From Nemertoderma westbladi (Eukaryota; Xenacoelomorpha; Nemertodermatida; Nemertodermatidae), in assembly GCA_032718475.1 (NCBI GenBank), contig JAUCBJ010008043.1:1-34973 (forward strand): a DNA stretch of 34,973 nucleotides, in the 5' to 3' direction. How positions within the stretch are numbered: the first letter of the stretch is position 1; the number at the start of each line of letters is the position of its first letter. Under the pieces are notes generated by a model, which did no database searches, had not been told where the DNA came from, and saw only the letters and a program-made list of their open reading frames with translations. Made by a program: the position numbers and the translations under genes. This document shows, in pieces, positions 20,323 through 31,284 of this stretch.

Positions 20323-20937
20323 TGAATTTCAACTCAGTTCGCAAATCAGATGTCATCAAATGAGCCCAAACTTCGATAGATACCAAAATTTTGATTTGGG
20401 GATGACAAGAAATATTCCCACAGGCACATGGCAAGTTCCCGCCCTTGGTGCAAGTGAGTCATATTCCCCATTTTTGTGATGATCAACGTCTAGTATTCCT
20501 ACTGCATTGATATTATGTTCATTTAGAACCGCAATGACCGATTTAGTTGTTGTAGACACCTTCAAAACAAGCATAGAGCGAATTGTTTTTGAGATATTTG
20601 TCAGGTATTTGTCAATATCGCATCAAGGCGCTAATTTTGACTTGTGCCAGACTTCACATTATCTGCAATATCTCAAAAAGTATTCGCTCTATGCATGTTT
20701 TGAAGGTGTCTACACCAACTAAATCGGTCATTGCGGTTCTATTGAGCATAAATATCAATGCAGTAGGAATAATAGAAGTTGAACATCACAAAAATGGGGA
20801 ATATGACTCACTTGCACCAATGGCGGGAACTGGCTATGTACCTGTGGGAATATTTCCTGTCATCCCCAAATCAAAATTTTGGTATCTATCGAAGTTTAGG
20901 CTCATTTTATGACATCTGATGTGCAAACTGAGTCGAA
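20323..20937. repeat. Long inverted repeat (foldback), arms about 275 bp
   Basis: Left arm about 20323-20600 and right arm about 20665-20937 are reverse complements at roughly 88-90 percent identity by eye, with a loop of about 65 bp. Weaker pairing extends outward to GAGGTCAA motifs near 20256 and 20984. It forms the body of the outer piggyBac-like element. A transcript across it would make a long hairpin RNA. Small open frames within it are mirror images of each other and are not genes. Confidence 0.9.
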
Positions 20938-20996
20938 ATTCGACAACAAGTTTTTTGGATCACCCAAACCCTCCCATTTACCTGAGGTCAAAATTG

Positions 20997-21004
20997 ACCT
21001 CAAA
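20997..21004. repeat. 8-bp target-site duplication of hAT element, left copy
   Basis: ACCTCAAA directly before the hAT terminus, repeated exactly at 23984-23991. Eight bases is the standard hAT target duplication length. Confidence 0.9.
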
Positions 21005-21673
21005 CAGTGCCGGATTAAGCCTCTGGTGGCCCTAAGGCACATTTTAGTAATTTCCAAAAATGGCCCAAAAATTGATATTTTTCCGCAAACCATTTCAAAA
21101 GACACAGAGCTGCTAAAAACAACTGAAATTGTAAAAATGTTGCGAAGGAAATATAAAGTATTTTCGTTGGATGACTGACTGCGTGCAAATAACTACTAAG
21201 TACTTTAACCCTAATAAGTAACCATAATAAGTACTTTAATAATACGTACTGTAAGTAGGCCTACTTTGCAAAAATAGTTTTCATCAAGAATTGTAACATT
21301 ACTAAACGGCATATTATGCCTATAAAACCTTTGCTATAAAAAGTGTAATGGTTTTGATAGAATTTCTCAAGCTTTAATTTTTTAACATATTAATGGGACC
21401 ATTACTGCATTATCCAAAATCTATTTGTTTAATTTATAAAGCTACTATTCTGAAACTTTAACACAATGATCTGTGATCTTTTATAAACTACAGTATGAAA
21501 ACTGAGTATTGATAGATTCATAAACCGTTTGTTCGAAAAATATGGCACTTTTTGAGCAGGTCGGTTTTTTTAAAATTAGGTGCAAAAAAAATGTTACAAA
21601 ATCGGCTCTAGAAAATCCAAATGGCCATGTTTTACAAAACCAACGAGAGTACAGTAGTCCAAAAGCCGCCCAT

Positions 21674-21840
21674 GTGAAGAATACCAGGTTTTCACTTTTC
21701 GGTCGACTTTTTATTGGAATTTTATATAGGAAGATTTTTTATTATTTTTTAATTTAACTTTATAATAATTAGTTTATTGTTTTGGTTAGATTAAGCCTTT
21801 CTGTAACCTGTGTTTTTGGTGAAAACCTGGTATTCTTCAC
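21674..21840. repeat. Perfect 22-bp inverted repeat pair
   Basis: Arms at 21674-21695 and 21819-21840 (starting GTGAAGAATACC) are perfect reverse complements with 123 bp of AT-rich sequence between them. It may be a tiny MITE of 167 bp or a structural hairpin. No flanking target duplication is evident. Confidence 0.85.
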
Positions 21841-22228
21841 TTGGGGGTAACTGCAAAGTGAAATATAACGGCAGAAAGTCTGGTATGTCATAGAAAAGGA
21901 CTGGAAAGTCACATGGGCCCCAAAAGCTGCTGAACATTTTGGTAGGGCCTATCCTATATGTTTGATGGCAATTGACTAAAAAATAATACAGTAGTAGGGA
22001 ATTTAGTGAAGAAAAAGTCAAAATCGACAAACTGATAAAAAGGTTGTTTTACACAGAGAGTAATAAATATCAGCAATATATTATGTTGTTGAAAATAAAA
22101 GTTTTGAGGTCATAAAATAATTCAATGTATAAAACCGATATCACCTTATGAAAGCCCTTCTATCAAACTACAAAAAATTGTACAAATTTTCGAAAATTTC
22201 ATTTCTGTGGTGGGTATAGTTGGCCCCC

Positions 22229-23030
22229 TTAACCCTTTGACGGCGCAAGCGGGTGGTGTCCGTTGATGACATGCGCGGCAGACGGGCACCGCCCGTTACT
22301 GTTCTATTCTTTGCTATAGTGATTTGTTATGGCGCCGGTTTTCAATGCAGTAGCATTCCCAGCCGGCAGACATGCAGTCAATATCTAAGTGTATAATAAA
22401 TTAGCCTATGACGCATCACCTCCAGCTGATTTAGCATCTGAGTTTTATACTTGGGTTGGTTTACATTGGGTTATAACAAAGAATAGTTAGTCATTGTTCC
22501 CCATTTACTGCTTTATTCCTCAACACAGTTGAATGTGTAATGTTGCAAAGTTTTGTAAAGCTTAATAAATTAATAAATCAATCCACCATGCTGGAATATT
22601 TGTCACATGCATAACATAACCTTCTTACTCTATTATAATATATTATAATAATAATAATAACAATAATAATAATATTATAATATTTATATTTCCATTTCCT
22701 ATAATAATAACACGGTAAAACTAGGCCAAAATGGTGATAGAAGTTAAATATCTGTTTTTATTTTACCTTTAGTAGTACCCTGCCTAGATTAGTACAATTT
22801 CTTCAAAATAAATTTTGAAAAAAAATTTTGAAAAAAATTTTGAAAAAATTTTTTGTACTATGAAGTGAAGGTACACTACTACAGGTAAAATTTTGAAAAA
22901 AATGTTTTGAAAATTTTTTTTTAGTTTTTAATTTCCAGGGTTTTTACAAATTAAAAAAAAAAATTTAACTTTTTTCTATAGCCGGTTTTCAATGCAGAAA
23001 ATTTTTATTAAGCCGGCGTTAAAGGGTAAA
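22229..23030. mobile_element. piggyBac-like MITE nested in the hAT element
   Basis: The left end is TTAA then CCCTTTGACGGCG (22229-22245). The right end, read in reverse complement from 23030, is TTTA then CCCTTTAACGCCGG. TTAA plus CCCTTTGAC is characteristic of piggyBac-type ends; the right TTAA has mutated to TTTA. A GCCGGTTTTCAATGCAG sequence is repeated directly near both ends (about 22333 and 22981). No transposase. Length 0.8 kb. Confidence 0.7.
22632..22684. repeat. AT-rich microsatellite (TAA/ATA)n
   Basis: Imperfect run of TAA/ATA triplets and TATTATAA motifs inside the nested piggyBac-like element. Confidence 0.85.
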
Positions 23031-24089
23031 GGCTGACTGGCTCCTGTAGGCATTTAGCAATTTTGATCGGATCGTGGGAATGTGTTATTTATTTTCTGTA
23101 GGGTAGGTTTTGCACGGTACTTATCTTTACAGGACTTGCTGAGAAATATAACACACCAAAAGTGTGGGGCTTAGTGCAAAAATATAATATTTCTGATCTA
23201 TATTTGGACTTGCTGAGAAAGTAATGTTCTTCGATAAGAGAAAAGTCTCGGAAATAAGTAATTTTTGTCACTAATTTTAATTTACCAAATTCAATTATGC
23301 TGCCCAATTATGCTTAAATTAGGTTTTGCAGGAATTGCACCTAAAAGGCCATCGAATGCAAAATTCAATACACGTGAGCAGAACATCTGAATTTCGGTTA
23401 AATTGAATTTGTGTCGAGAAGTTATTTCTGATACGTTTTTTTTATCAACAACTATTCTATCCTTTTTTTTATCTATTAGGGGCTATATTTATAAAACTCG
23501 TTTCCGGTAAAAAAAATTATTTTCGCACTACCATATCTCCACGCCATACATTTACTATGAACAGTATTTCCAGTATGTCACCACGTAATTATTGGGTTGT
23601 TCTCGAAAGTTTAAGAGCATAACTACAAATAATTCCCCACAAATAGATAAAATTAAATTATCCATTGTTCATAATTAGCACTTTAAAGTTTTACTGCCCA
23701 TGTTTTATTATTTCCCTGCCATCAGGTCTCGAACTAATAACACAGCACCTGTCGGGCGACTGAGCTAGAATTTTGCACTTTCTATCACAAATTTAGGGAT
23801 AGAAAGTAGTCGAAAGATGCACTTTCTTGCTCTCTTTTCTATACATTATAGTGAGAAAAAATGTGGACTTTTCAGATAAAAATATTTTTTTTCACAAGAA
23901 TGACTCGCTGAGAAAAAATGGCCCGTATTTTCGGCTGGCCCTAAGGCACGTGCCTTATATGCCTTAAGGTTAATCCGGCACTGACCTCAAAGGAATCATC
24001 TGTTTGAGAAACGAAAGGGTACACAAGGGTTAAGACCACAGAAATTGTTTAAATGACACAGCTAATGGTCGAGTACAATTCTGCCAAGT

Positions 24090-24950
24090 TTCAGTGTAAA
24101 AGCTTTTGCGGACATAACAAGTCATTTTTACGCAATGCGCAGAATACTCTAAAATAGCCCTAAATTTATCCAACTACGCGACGGGAAGGAATTAGAACCC
24201 AGATGAAGAAATCTGTCAGCTGATTCTTTGTAGACGTGGAAGTTCTTTGTTCTGTCTTATTAGCCAATCAGAGCAATTTTCACTTTACAGCTAACAGAAA
24301 CCTATGGAAACTCGCGCAATGCATTACGGTCTTTGTTTACTATTTTTCTGAGCATCAGAACCAACTCAGAATTTCTGTGCTTCTGTGCGGAAGTTTCAAA
24401 CTTTGGCCTAGGAACATCAGATGGTCTTGATTATAAGAACGTAAATCTATTAACTGATGAACATTACCTCATTTACTCATTTCTCATTACTGGACCACTG
24501 CATAAGTAACGCATACTGACTGATCACCGTATTATTTTACTTCTGTTTTGTATATTATTAATTGTTGTTATATTAATGCATATTGATGTTATATTTGGAG
24601 AATACCGATAAATAATCATAAACCCCTTAATCTTATTGATTACTGAGGTAAGAGGAATAGAGTTTACTGGTAGCAACTGCGACTTACAATATAGTGGTTT
24701 TGTGTGAATTAAATGCTATTCCATAATCCCTACGTGTGTCAGTTGCGATCCTCATTATATATGATCAAATTCAGTGACGGTCGGCAGATTAGTGAGAACT
24801 AGAGTGAAGTAGTGTGAAGTAGTGTGAAGGTTAATAAAGCATCTCCTAAAGAATGCGCTATTTACAAAACTCTGTGGCCATCCAGTTGTGATTAGTATAA
24901 GTCATAACTCTGTTTTTATATCTAAAGCGCCACGTCCTAAAGGAACTGTT
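24090..24950 (+). repeat. 0.9-kb dispersed repeat, copy A
   Basis: Shares ordered blocks with 33403-34335 in the same orientation: GTGTAAAAGCTT, GAATACTCTAAAA, AGTTCTTTGTT, AGCCAATCAGAGC, TTTGGAGAATAC, GATAAAT, GACGGTCGGCAGA, CCTAAAGAATGCG, AGTATAAGTC, CTCTGTTT and GCGCCACGTC. Overall identity looks like 60-70 percent. It contains a CCAAT box (24263) and ends in GCGCCACGTC. It starts about 60 bases after the outer piggyBac-like element. It could be an old LTR or another dispersed element; no open frame is shared between copies. Confidence 0.7.
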
Positions 24951-27023
24951 AATATTTCCCCGAAAATAAATATAGTTGTCAGAGATTATATAGTAGCGAT
25001 CAATCAAATAATACAGTAGGTCTACACTGCAATAACTCTCAAGGAATCCGAATCCAGTCTCCCACACCGTGGGTCATACGCCGCGCACGGACTGGCTTCG
25101 GCTGAGGTAACTTCAGTACACTACGTAATTGATAAAAGGCTAAAGTCTATTTATAAACAAGAGGACAACTAAAATTGGCAGGTTAAACTGCTAAAGGTCT
25201 AAAAGCGTGAACATTAATAGATTTTGTTCTTTATTGCACAGTAGGCAATAAATATATTTTGTCTAATGTTCTGGTAAGAACATTAATAGATTTGGTTCTT
25301 TATTGCACAGTAGGCAATAAATATATTTTGTCTAATGTTTTGGTAAGAACATTAATAGTTTTAGGGTTTCTTTATTGCGCCGTAGGCAATAAAGTCGAAT
25401 GTACCGGTCGGACGGTAAACTGTAGGCCTGATCCGAACCGGTACTTACAGGTACAGCAGTATTATTTCGATTGTGATATATTGTATATTAGTAGGCTGTT
25501 TAAGAGAGTAGGGACTGTACACCCCTTATTTCTTTTAGAGCTTACATATTTCTGTCAGTTTTATTTATCTGTAAGTGTAATATTGAGCAGAAGACGTGTA
25601 AGCCTGCTCAGATTGTATAAATAATTTGTAGGCCAGATTGTTGTCTAGCTGTTGTTAGGCCTGAGGCGATTGCAGTGTGTGTAGAGTGTCTGTCCGATAA
25701 AGTGCTAGTTAGGAAGGTGGGGGCATCCAGTGCTGTAAGGTAAATCCCCCCCGAAAGAATAAGTCGTACTACTTGGTTAGAACTCCTACTAACTAACTTT
25801 AGGCTTGACAGTAGTCTGCCAGCATTTGGTCTGTATTTTATTTGAATAGTCTGTGCGAGTAGTGCAATATTTATTATTCAGAGTTTATGCGAGTATTCGC
25901 AACCTCCAATTCCCCAACTTTATTCCTACAGTAATTGTGCTTGTTATACATACCGTTATAGTTAAATTAACCCCGGTACTACATCAGGGCTACTTGGCGT
26001 AGGTAAAGACTGGTGATTTTGTGCTCCGGTCACTCCAGCAGATACCGTGGTTCTTTTGGCTGTTCACGTTTATTTAACTGCTGGTTATTTGTTGAATAAG
26101 TACTTGTAACTAATTTAGGGTTTAGAGTACAGTGCTTTCCGAAAGTAATTTAGTGTGTAGGCAGTATATTTGTGTTGTAACGTGGTTAATAGGTACGTTA
26201 GCTCTGGTTGGCTTCGATAATTAACCTCTAGGTAAGCAACTTACACGCAACGCAACGCAACTTACTACTGCTTTATTGGTTTCAATTACCGTAGTTTCCC
26301 GTCAGTTTGTAAGAACCAGAAATTCTAACTCCTTGTTAGGCTGGTTCGTAGATTTCTTGTTAATTTACCCTAAAAAATTGTACGTGTAACTTGTTTATTG
26401 TTCATTTAGAGATTGTAATCTCAACCTGATTGTAAGTAATTTGTAGTGATAAGTAACTTAGTAAAGTAGAATTATCTTTAATAGTGTCTAACAAGTAGCA
26501 CTCCACTGAGAGCGTACAGCCTGTGTAGTGACTTCTTATCCAGAAATAATAACATTTATTTCAAATATAGTCAAAACCCATTGTACGGGTATATATATAT
26601 ATATATTTATAAATCAACTCAATCAGATTTATAAAATAGTAGGCCTGTTATACATCAATTAGGTCTTAATATCAGTTGAACTACTGCTTAATATCAGTAA
26701 TAAAGTAATGGGAAGTAACCCTAAAATTCAGAAATTCAGTTATTATTAAATAATTGACATTACCGGTATTTACGGTAAGCTTATTATATTTATATAAATT
26801 TAGGCTGAACTTATATACCGGTATTCTGTGACTGATCCTAGTCTGTAAATAATACTTATATATATACCATAAGTGTATACCGGTATTTTAATATTATATA
26901 TATATCACGTTACACTGAGTAACGGTATCGGTAAATAACTACTAGACTGACAGTTGATATTGATTCTTCTAGACTTACTTTAACTGTTGTTATAGTAGTA
27001 GGCATTCAACTGTAAAATAAATC
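24951..27023. other. Gene-free interval before the gag remnant
   Basis: AT-rich sequence with the 69-bp repeat at 25209-25400, a short TA run at 26590-26606 and several TACCGGTAT palindromes (26762, 26816, 26878). If the gag at 27024 belonged to an LTR element, its 5' LTR and primer-binding site should be here, but I could not define them. Confidence 0.35.
25209..25400. repeat. 69-bp tandem repeat, about 2.7 copies
   Basis: Copies start at 25209, 25278 and 25347 with GAACATTAATAG. Each contains TTTATTGC, GTAGGCAATAAA and (first two) TAATGTT followed by TGGTAAGAAC. Each unit therefore holds an AATAAA and a GGTAAG donor-like motif. Copies 1 and 2 differ at only a few bases; copy 3 is diverged and truncated. 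Confidence 0.9.
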
Positions 27024-29165
27024 ATGTCTGACACAAAGCAAACACTGTCAGATAGTCTCCTAGAAAGAATGATCTGTGACCCAGATAAAAGTATAGAACA
27101 TCTAAGACCAAAGTCCAAGTCCCCTCCTACGATAAGAAAAGTCATCCCTACAGTAGTGGTATCAGACCCCAGGCTAGTAAAGCACCATAGGTCTATTATA
27201 GGCACTAGGGCTCAAGTTAAGCGAGGCCAAGAGACGGCTGTTAAACAGCAGCAGCACCCAAACCGAGAACTTATTTCTCGATGGCAGAATACTTCTAGTT
27301 TCGACACTGAAGAGTTAACGCCCGAGGTCGGAGCAAGGATGGAAGAAGCAGTTTATCCAGATCCACTTCTAGTTCTTCCTGGGGCCGTACTTACTGGAGT
27401 GTTGATGGTTGTGGAGGAACACCAAGAGGATTGGAAGAGAAATAAGAGATTGACCAGGGACAGTTATGCGGGATACACGATGGAGGAACTAAGATCTATT
27501 GTCGAGACGCAATGGAACTTCCCCGGACCCAGACTCCCGTTTAACTTATTGGAAGCTGCCTGGGAAGACTTATACCGAATGGGGATCTTAAGGGATACTA
27601 GAGATCCAGCTGTATGGAAGAGGTCAGCAGCAGGATATGTCCAGGGATTCTTCAACTCCTTGGAACGATTGGAAGAACATTTATTTCAATAACATCAAGG
27701 ACCTCAAGAGCAGGGAGAGCTGCTTTACCAAGTGCAAGAATGTATCTTTCGGATCAGATTAATCCTTTCAGCCTTTGAGGAAGCCTCGAAGAGAAGCCAA
27801 GACACGTCGTTGCAAGTGGCTGTAAAGACTTGGTTCCAACGAGTGAGTGTTAAGGTACAGGGAACAACACAATGGAAAGTTCAGCTAACTGAGCGCATGA
27901 CCCATGGAGAATCAACAGATGCCACCTTTTCTCATGTGGAAGGCGAAGCGATATCCGAAAAACCTCAGAAGAAGGATGCTATTGACATCTATCTATCGGA
28001 TTATCAACGATTTATAGGTGACAAAGAGCTAAGGAGACGGCTAGCTGGACTTCACCCCAATAGCGAGGGAGCCAAATTCGTGTTAGATTCTTTAGATGCG
28101 GAAATATTAGCTGCAGAGCAAGCTAAATTTGATGAAAGCATCCTCATCGCAATGGACCAAGAAGAACAAATAAAGAAAAGGCAAATAGAAGACCGAAAGT
28201 TAGCAGCAGCAGCAGTATCTGAAAGAAAGGAAGCAGCAGCAGCGGCAGCGGTAGAAGCTGAAAGAAAAGTGGCGGAAGTGGAAAGAAAAGCGGCCGCAGC
28301 AGCGGCAGAAGCAGAATGAAGATCATCTGAAGCGACAACCCAACTAGAGTTGGAAAATTTTCAGGCGAAACAAGATTACTTAAATAAACAGAGAGCAGCT
28401 ACTCAGATGCAATTACTGAGTCGATCTACTCCCAGAAGACAGGGATTTACCTCCTCTGATGAAGGCGATACAACGGATCCCGAGGGTAAAGGTAATAAAT
28501 CTCGTTCTAGCGGACGTAGAAGAGCGCCACACCATCAGAAGTTACCTAATTTGCCTCCTACAGTGAGAAGGCAACTGGCTAATGTAGACATAAGTAATCA
28601 AGAACCTACAGACCAAATTATTAGACTAGAAAGACTCCCTACTATAGTAGATGAGCCCGAAATAATTAGGCCTGTTAGTGAAGCCACTCCCTTGATAGAG
28701 ACCCCTGTACTTCAAGAACCTAACTCTAAATTCCCTTTGCACAGTACTAAACTACCTGTGCCCAGTAGACCAGCCCCGGAATCACAGCCATTCCTGGATG
28801 CTGAGCAAGACATAAATGAATTGTCTCCCGTCGTCCCTATGCGCCACCCAGCTACCATGTTGGCGGCTCGCGACTCTGCGGTTGAGTGGGTGGACGAGGG
28901 ACGACGGGGGATGAATCAGCTGCTCGGACAGCTGGAAGACAATAAGAACCAGTCTTCCCAGCAGGTCCGAGAATTGGAAGGGACTGTTCAGCGGTTAAAG
29001 GGAACAGTGAGAGAGAGTAGGTTAGAGTTGCAAGAAGTGCAACAAAGTATCGCTTTAGAGCGCGATAAATTAGTAAATATACAAATGGGCATACCACCAC
29101 CCCCTGTAACAATGTGTCAACCCAAGGTGTGGAACCTACACGCATCTATACTGCTAGTGAAGTAG
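27024..29165 (+). pseudogene. Gag-like polyprotein, N-terminal region (BEL/Pao-type element), interrupted
   Basis: One frame runs from ATG 27024 with in-frame stops at 27690 (TAA), 28317 (TGA) and 29163 (TAG). The start reads MSDTKQTLSDSLLERMICDP. Residues from about 350 to 450 form an alanine/glutamate/lysine-rich coiled coil (ERKEAAAA-type repeats), followed by a basic serine-rich stretch (GKGNKSRSSGRRR) and a second predicted coiled coil near 28900-29060. Position ahead of the BEL/Pao gag domain suggests it is the N-terminal part of the same polyprotein. A frameshift near 29100 continues similar sequence in the next frame to about 29253. I recognise no enzyme domain here. Confidence 0.6.
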
Positions 29166-29273
29166 AAACTCCTATAGTAAACCCTATTAAGGGTAATTAT
29201 AAGCCTGTTGATATTGATATCCCATACAGATCTGATCATAATCCGAGAAAATAACTCGATATTAAATAATACG

Positions 29274-30263
29274 ATGGCTCAAGAAAGTTTTACACATCAA
29301 ATGGCTAGAACCGAAGCCCGTCAAGCGGTAAAGGTGGGAGAGGTTGTCAAGTTCAATGGAGATGAGATGAAATGGTTACCTTTTAATGAATATTATAAAG
29401 ATAACATACATAACTCAGTACTATCTAATGGAGAGAAACTTAGATTCCTCATCGAGTGATTGGAAGGACCTCCCAAGTTAATGGCGTTAAAGTTTATTGG
29501 ACATCCAGACGGATTAAGACAAGTTTGGGATACACTAAACATCAGGTATGGTAATAGGACTAACATAGCTAGGTATTTGTCTGCGAAATTAGTAGCGCCC
29601 TAAAAGTTTCTTAGCAGCGGGATTATAGAGTTTTCCGATGAGATTCAGGAGATCTGTAGACAGTTAGATAGGTTAGGTAAGTCTTAGGAATACCAGAGTT
29701 CTATGGTTGTTGGAGCCGTAGCATCTACTTTGCCAAAGGGTGGAGTAGGTACTTGCTGGGACAAAAAGGTTCTCTATATGATGGACCAGCAACAAAGAGA
29801 CCCTGCCATGGCTGATCTCATGTCGTTCTTAAATGGAGAGGTAAGATTACAGCTCCTAAAGCAGTCCAGAGAGAAGACACCGGAAAGTAAGGTAAGTGAA
29901 AAACCCGTTACTAGGAGAAAGGTAACACCAGTGTGTTATACGGACGATGGCGAAAGCCAAACTTCCTACGATGAGAACAGCGGCAAGGACACCGAAAGAT
30001 CTTATTCTGTCAATGAAGTTTGGAAAGACGTAAGTAAATCTAAGTCTCAAACCAGTGACAGGAGAGAACAGGTAACAACTCCTCCTATGTCTCCTCAGAG
30101 AATTCATGGAAGAAAGCCCGAAGAAAGAACAAGTGTGCGCAGCACAACACAGTTTAAGGTAAGTAACATCAAACCAAAATGTGTATTGTGCGACGGGCCA
30201 CATCGTTTGAGTGGGTGTGATGAATTCTTAAAGAAATCCCTGAAGGATATATATATATATTGA
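29274..30263 (+). pseudogene. BEL/Pao gag (DUF1759-type) with zinc knuckle, interrupted
   Basis: Same frame as the upstream block. VVKFNGDEMKWLPFNEYYKD followed by IHNSVLSNGEKLRFL and later LEGPPKLMALKF and IRYGN match the conserved order of the DUF1759 gag domain of BEL/Pao retrotransposons. Near the end CVLCDGPHRLSGCDEF is the CCHC knuckle typical of this group. In-frame stops lie at 29457 (TGA), 29601 (TAA) and 29685 (TAG), and the final stop is at 30261-30263. Gag would package element RNA into particles; this copy cannot. The protease that should follow is absent: a LINE fragment begins within about 60 bases. Confidence 0.82.
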
Positions 30264-31085
30264 TCTTGTATTAAATTAAAAACCCATAAGATGCGGGCAA
30301 ATGGAGGCACAAAGTTAAAAACAAATAGCATTTATACTTATTAGCATAACAGTAAAATTGGCATATTTATAACTGTTCAATTCGGGCTCAACTTCAAAAT
30401 AAATGAAGTTATATATTAAATTTAAAAAGTGTCTAACAAATTTAGACCTTGGCAAGCACGCCCAATAGCTCCCGGTTCCGTACGTGCAAAGAGTTTCTAG
30501 GTCGCATCGATCAAAAACTTCAATTAGCTTTGTGGAGCTTCTTTCCGGACAACCGAATAGGAAGTGATGGCCAGTTTCTATTGCTCCACATATGCAGAGG
30601 TTTGACTCTAGGTCGCCGTAGAGATGCCTCATGTACGCGGTATTGGCCTGCCTGAGGATCAAGCCCAATACAAACGATTCCTGAACTCTACAACATCTCA
30701 GATTCATTGGTTCAAGAGGTGGAGATCCGATATTTTTGGGATTAACGGATTTAGCCACTAACATGTTTCGCCAAAGTTTGCATTAATACTTATCGGTATC
30801 GTGTTTCTTGTGTACAAAGAGACTTGAATTTAAATTACATATTGAAGGTAGTGAGATGGACGATCGCAACCCGAGATGCCATGCTAAGTAAGATCGTACA
30901 TATGATGAGTGTAGCGCATAGATATGATTATGATTTACCCGATAGTAGACTGATAGCCAGTAAATACATGTATAGTGATCGCTTCTTTTGAATGGTGTCC
31001 CAGTAACACGCTTCAACATTATTCCCCACATCTCGTGGAGAGAAGTCATTGTGGAGGTGTTTACCCATATTTGTGATGCATACAT
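30264..31085 (-). mobile_element. LINE 3' fragment inserted in BEL/Pao remains
   Basis: The minus-strand frame from about 31085 down to 30315 has a single in-frame stop at 30783-30785. Motifs: LITRIMYASQIWVN and LHEMWGIMLKRVTGTP (post-RT region of LINEs of the I/jockey/CR1 sort), then LRQANTAYMRHLYG and the C-terminal CICGAIETGHHFLFGCP cysteine/histidine cluster found at the end of many LINE ORF2 proteins. It is a different sequence family from the LINE at 3175-3730. It is 5'-truncated, its 3' end lying near the TA repeat at 30247-30260. No target duplication was identified. The boundary at 31085 is approximate because coding for BEL pol begins there on the other strand. Confidence 0.72.
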
Positions 31086-31278
31086 AATACGCGTAATTAA
31101 CGACTGCGCGGCTCTTTTTGAGGGAATGTCTCTCAATAGTGAGTTGATGGACGGACCAAATATGAATAATTATCTCATGGGGGTGATTATGCGCTTTCGC
31201 CAACGTCAAGTAGCATTTACTTGTGATGTGGAAGCAATGTTTCACCAGGTGCGAGCGTTAGAGCGAGACTATATTTAG
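31086..31278 (+). pseudogene. BEL/Pao pol fragment, reverse-transcriptase palm start
   Basis: About 60 residues: IRVINDCAALFEGMSLNSEL, then a GPNMNNYLMGVIMRFRQ block, then VAFTCDVEAMFHQVR. The order and residues match the BEL/Pao RT segment that carries the first catalytic aspartate (D in the VEAMF context). The frame ends at TAG 31276-31278 and nothing of the later RT, RNase H or integrase is seen. It has the same orientation as the gag remains and presumably comes from the same element, with protease and flanking pol lost. Confidence 0.8.
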
Positions 31279-31284
31279 AAAGTT

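Larger units (their letters stand above)
21005..23983. mobile_element. hAT-like element, non-autonomous or decayed (2979 bp)
   Basis: The terminal inverted repeats are identical over 14 bases, CAGTGCCGGATTAA, with further inverted similarity (GGCCCTAAGGCAC) just inside. A perfect 8-bp duplication flanks the element, and CAGTG ends are typical of hAT. No hAT transposase or dimerisation domain is recognisable; the open frames are short and AT-biased. It interrupts the outer piggyBac-like element and is itself interrupted by a smaller piggyBac-like element at 22229-23030. Confidence 0.85.
20048..24033. mobile_element. piggyBac-like non-autonomous element (outer), split by a hAT insertion
   Basis: TTAA at 20048-20051 and 24030-24033 flanks inverted ends that both begin CCCTTGTG, the hallmark of piggyBac superfamily elements (TTAA target duplication). 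A further shared motif CTTTGAGGTCA lies inside both ends. Without the hAT element nested at 21005-23983 and one copy of its duplication, the element is about 1 kb, and most of it is a large foldback. No transposase is present, so it would need one supplied elsewhere. Confidence 0.78.

Noticed and set aside
20285-20912. Several 64-109 codon frames
   Set aside because: They are the two arms of the foldback read in opposite directions; no protein family match.
22780-22970. Runs of AAAATTTTGAAAAA as a possible structured element
   Set aside because: Low-complexity slippage sequence inside the nested transposon; no stable unit or conserved stem.
27464-27655. Minus-strand frames within the gag region (also 28144-28338 and 28852-29145)
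   Set aside because: Antisense shadows of the gag reading frame; the leucine-rich one is the complement of the alanine/glutamate coiled coil.
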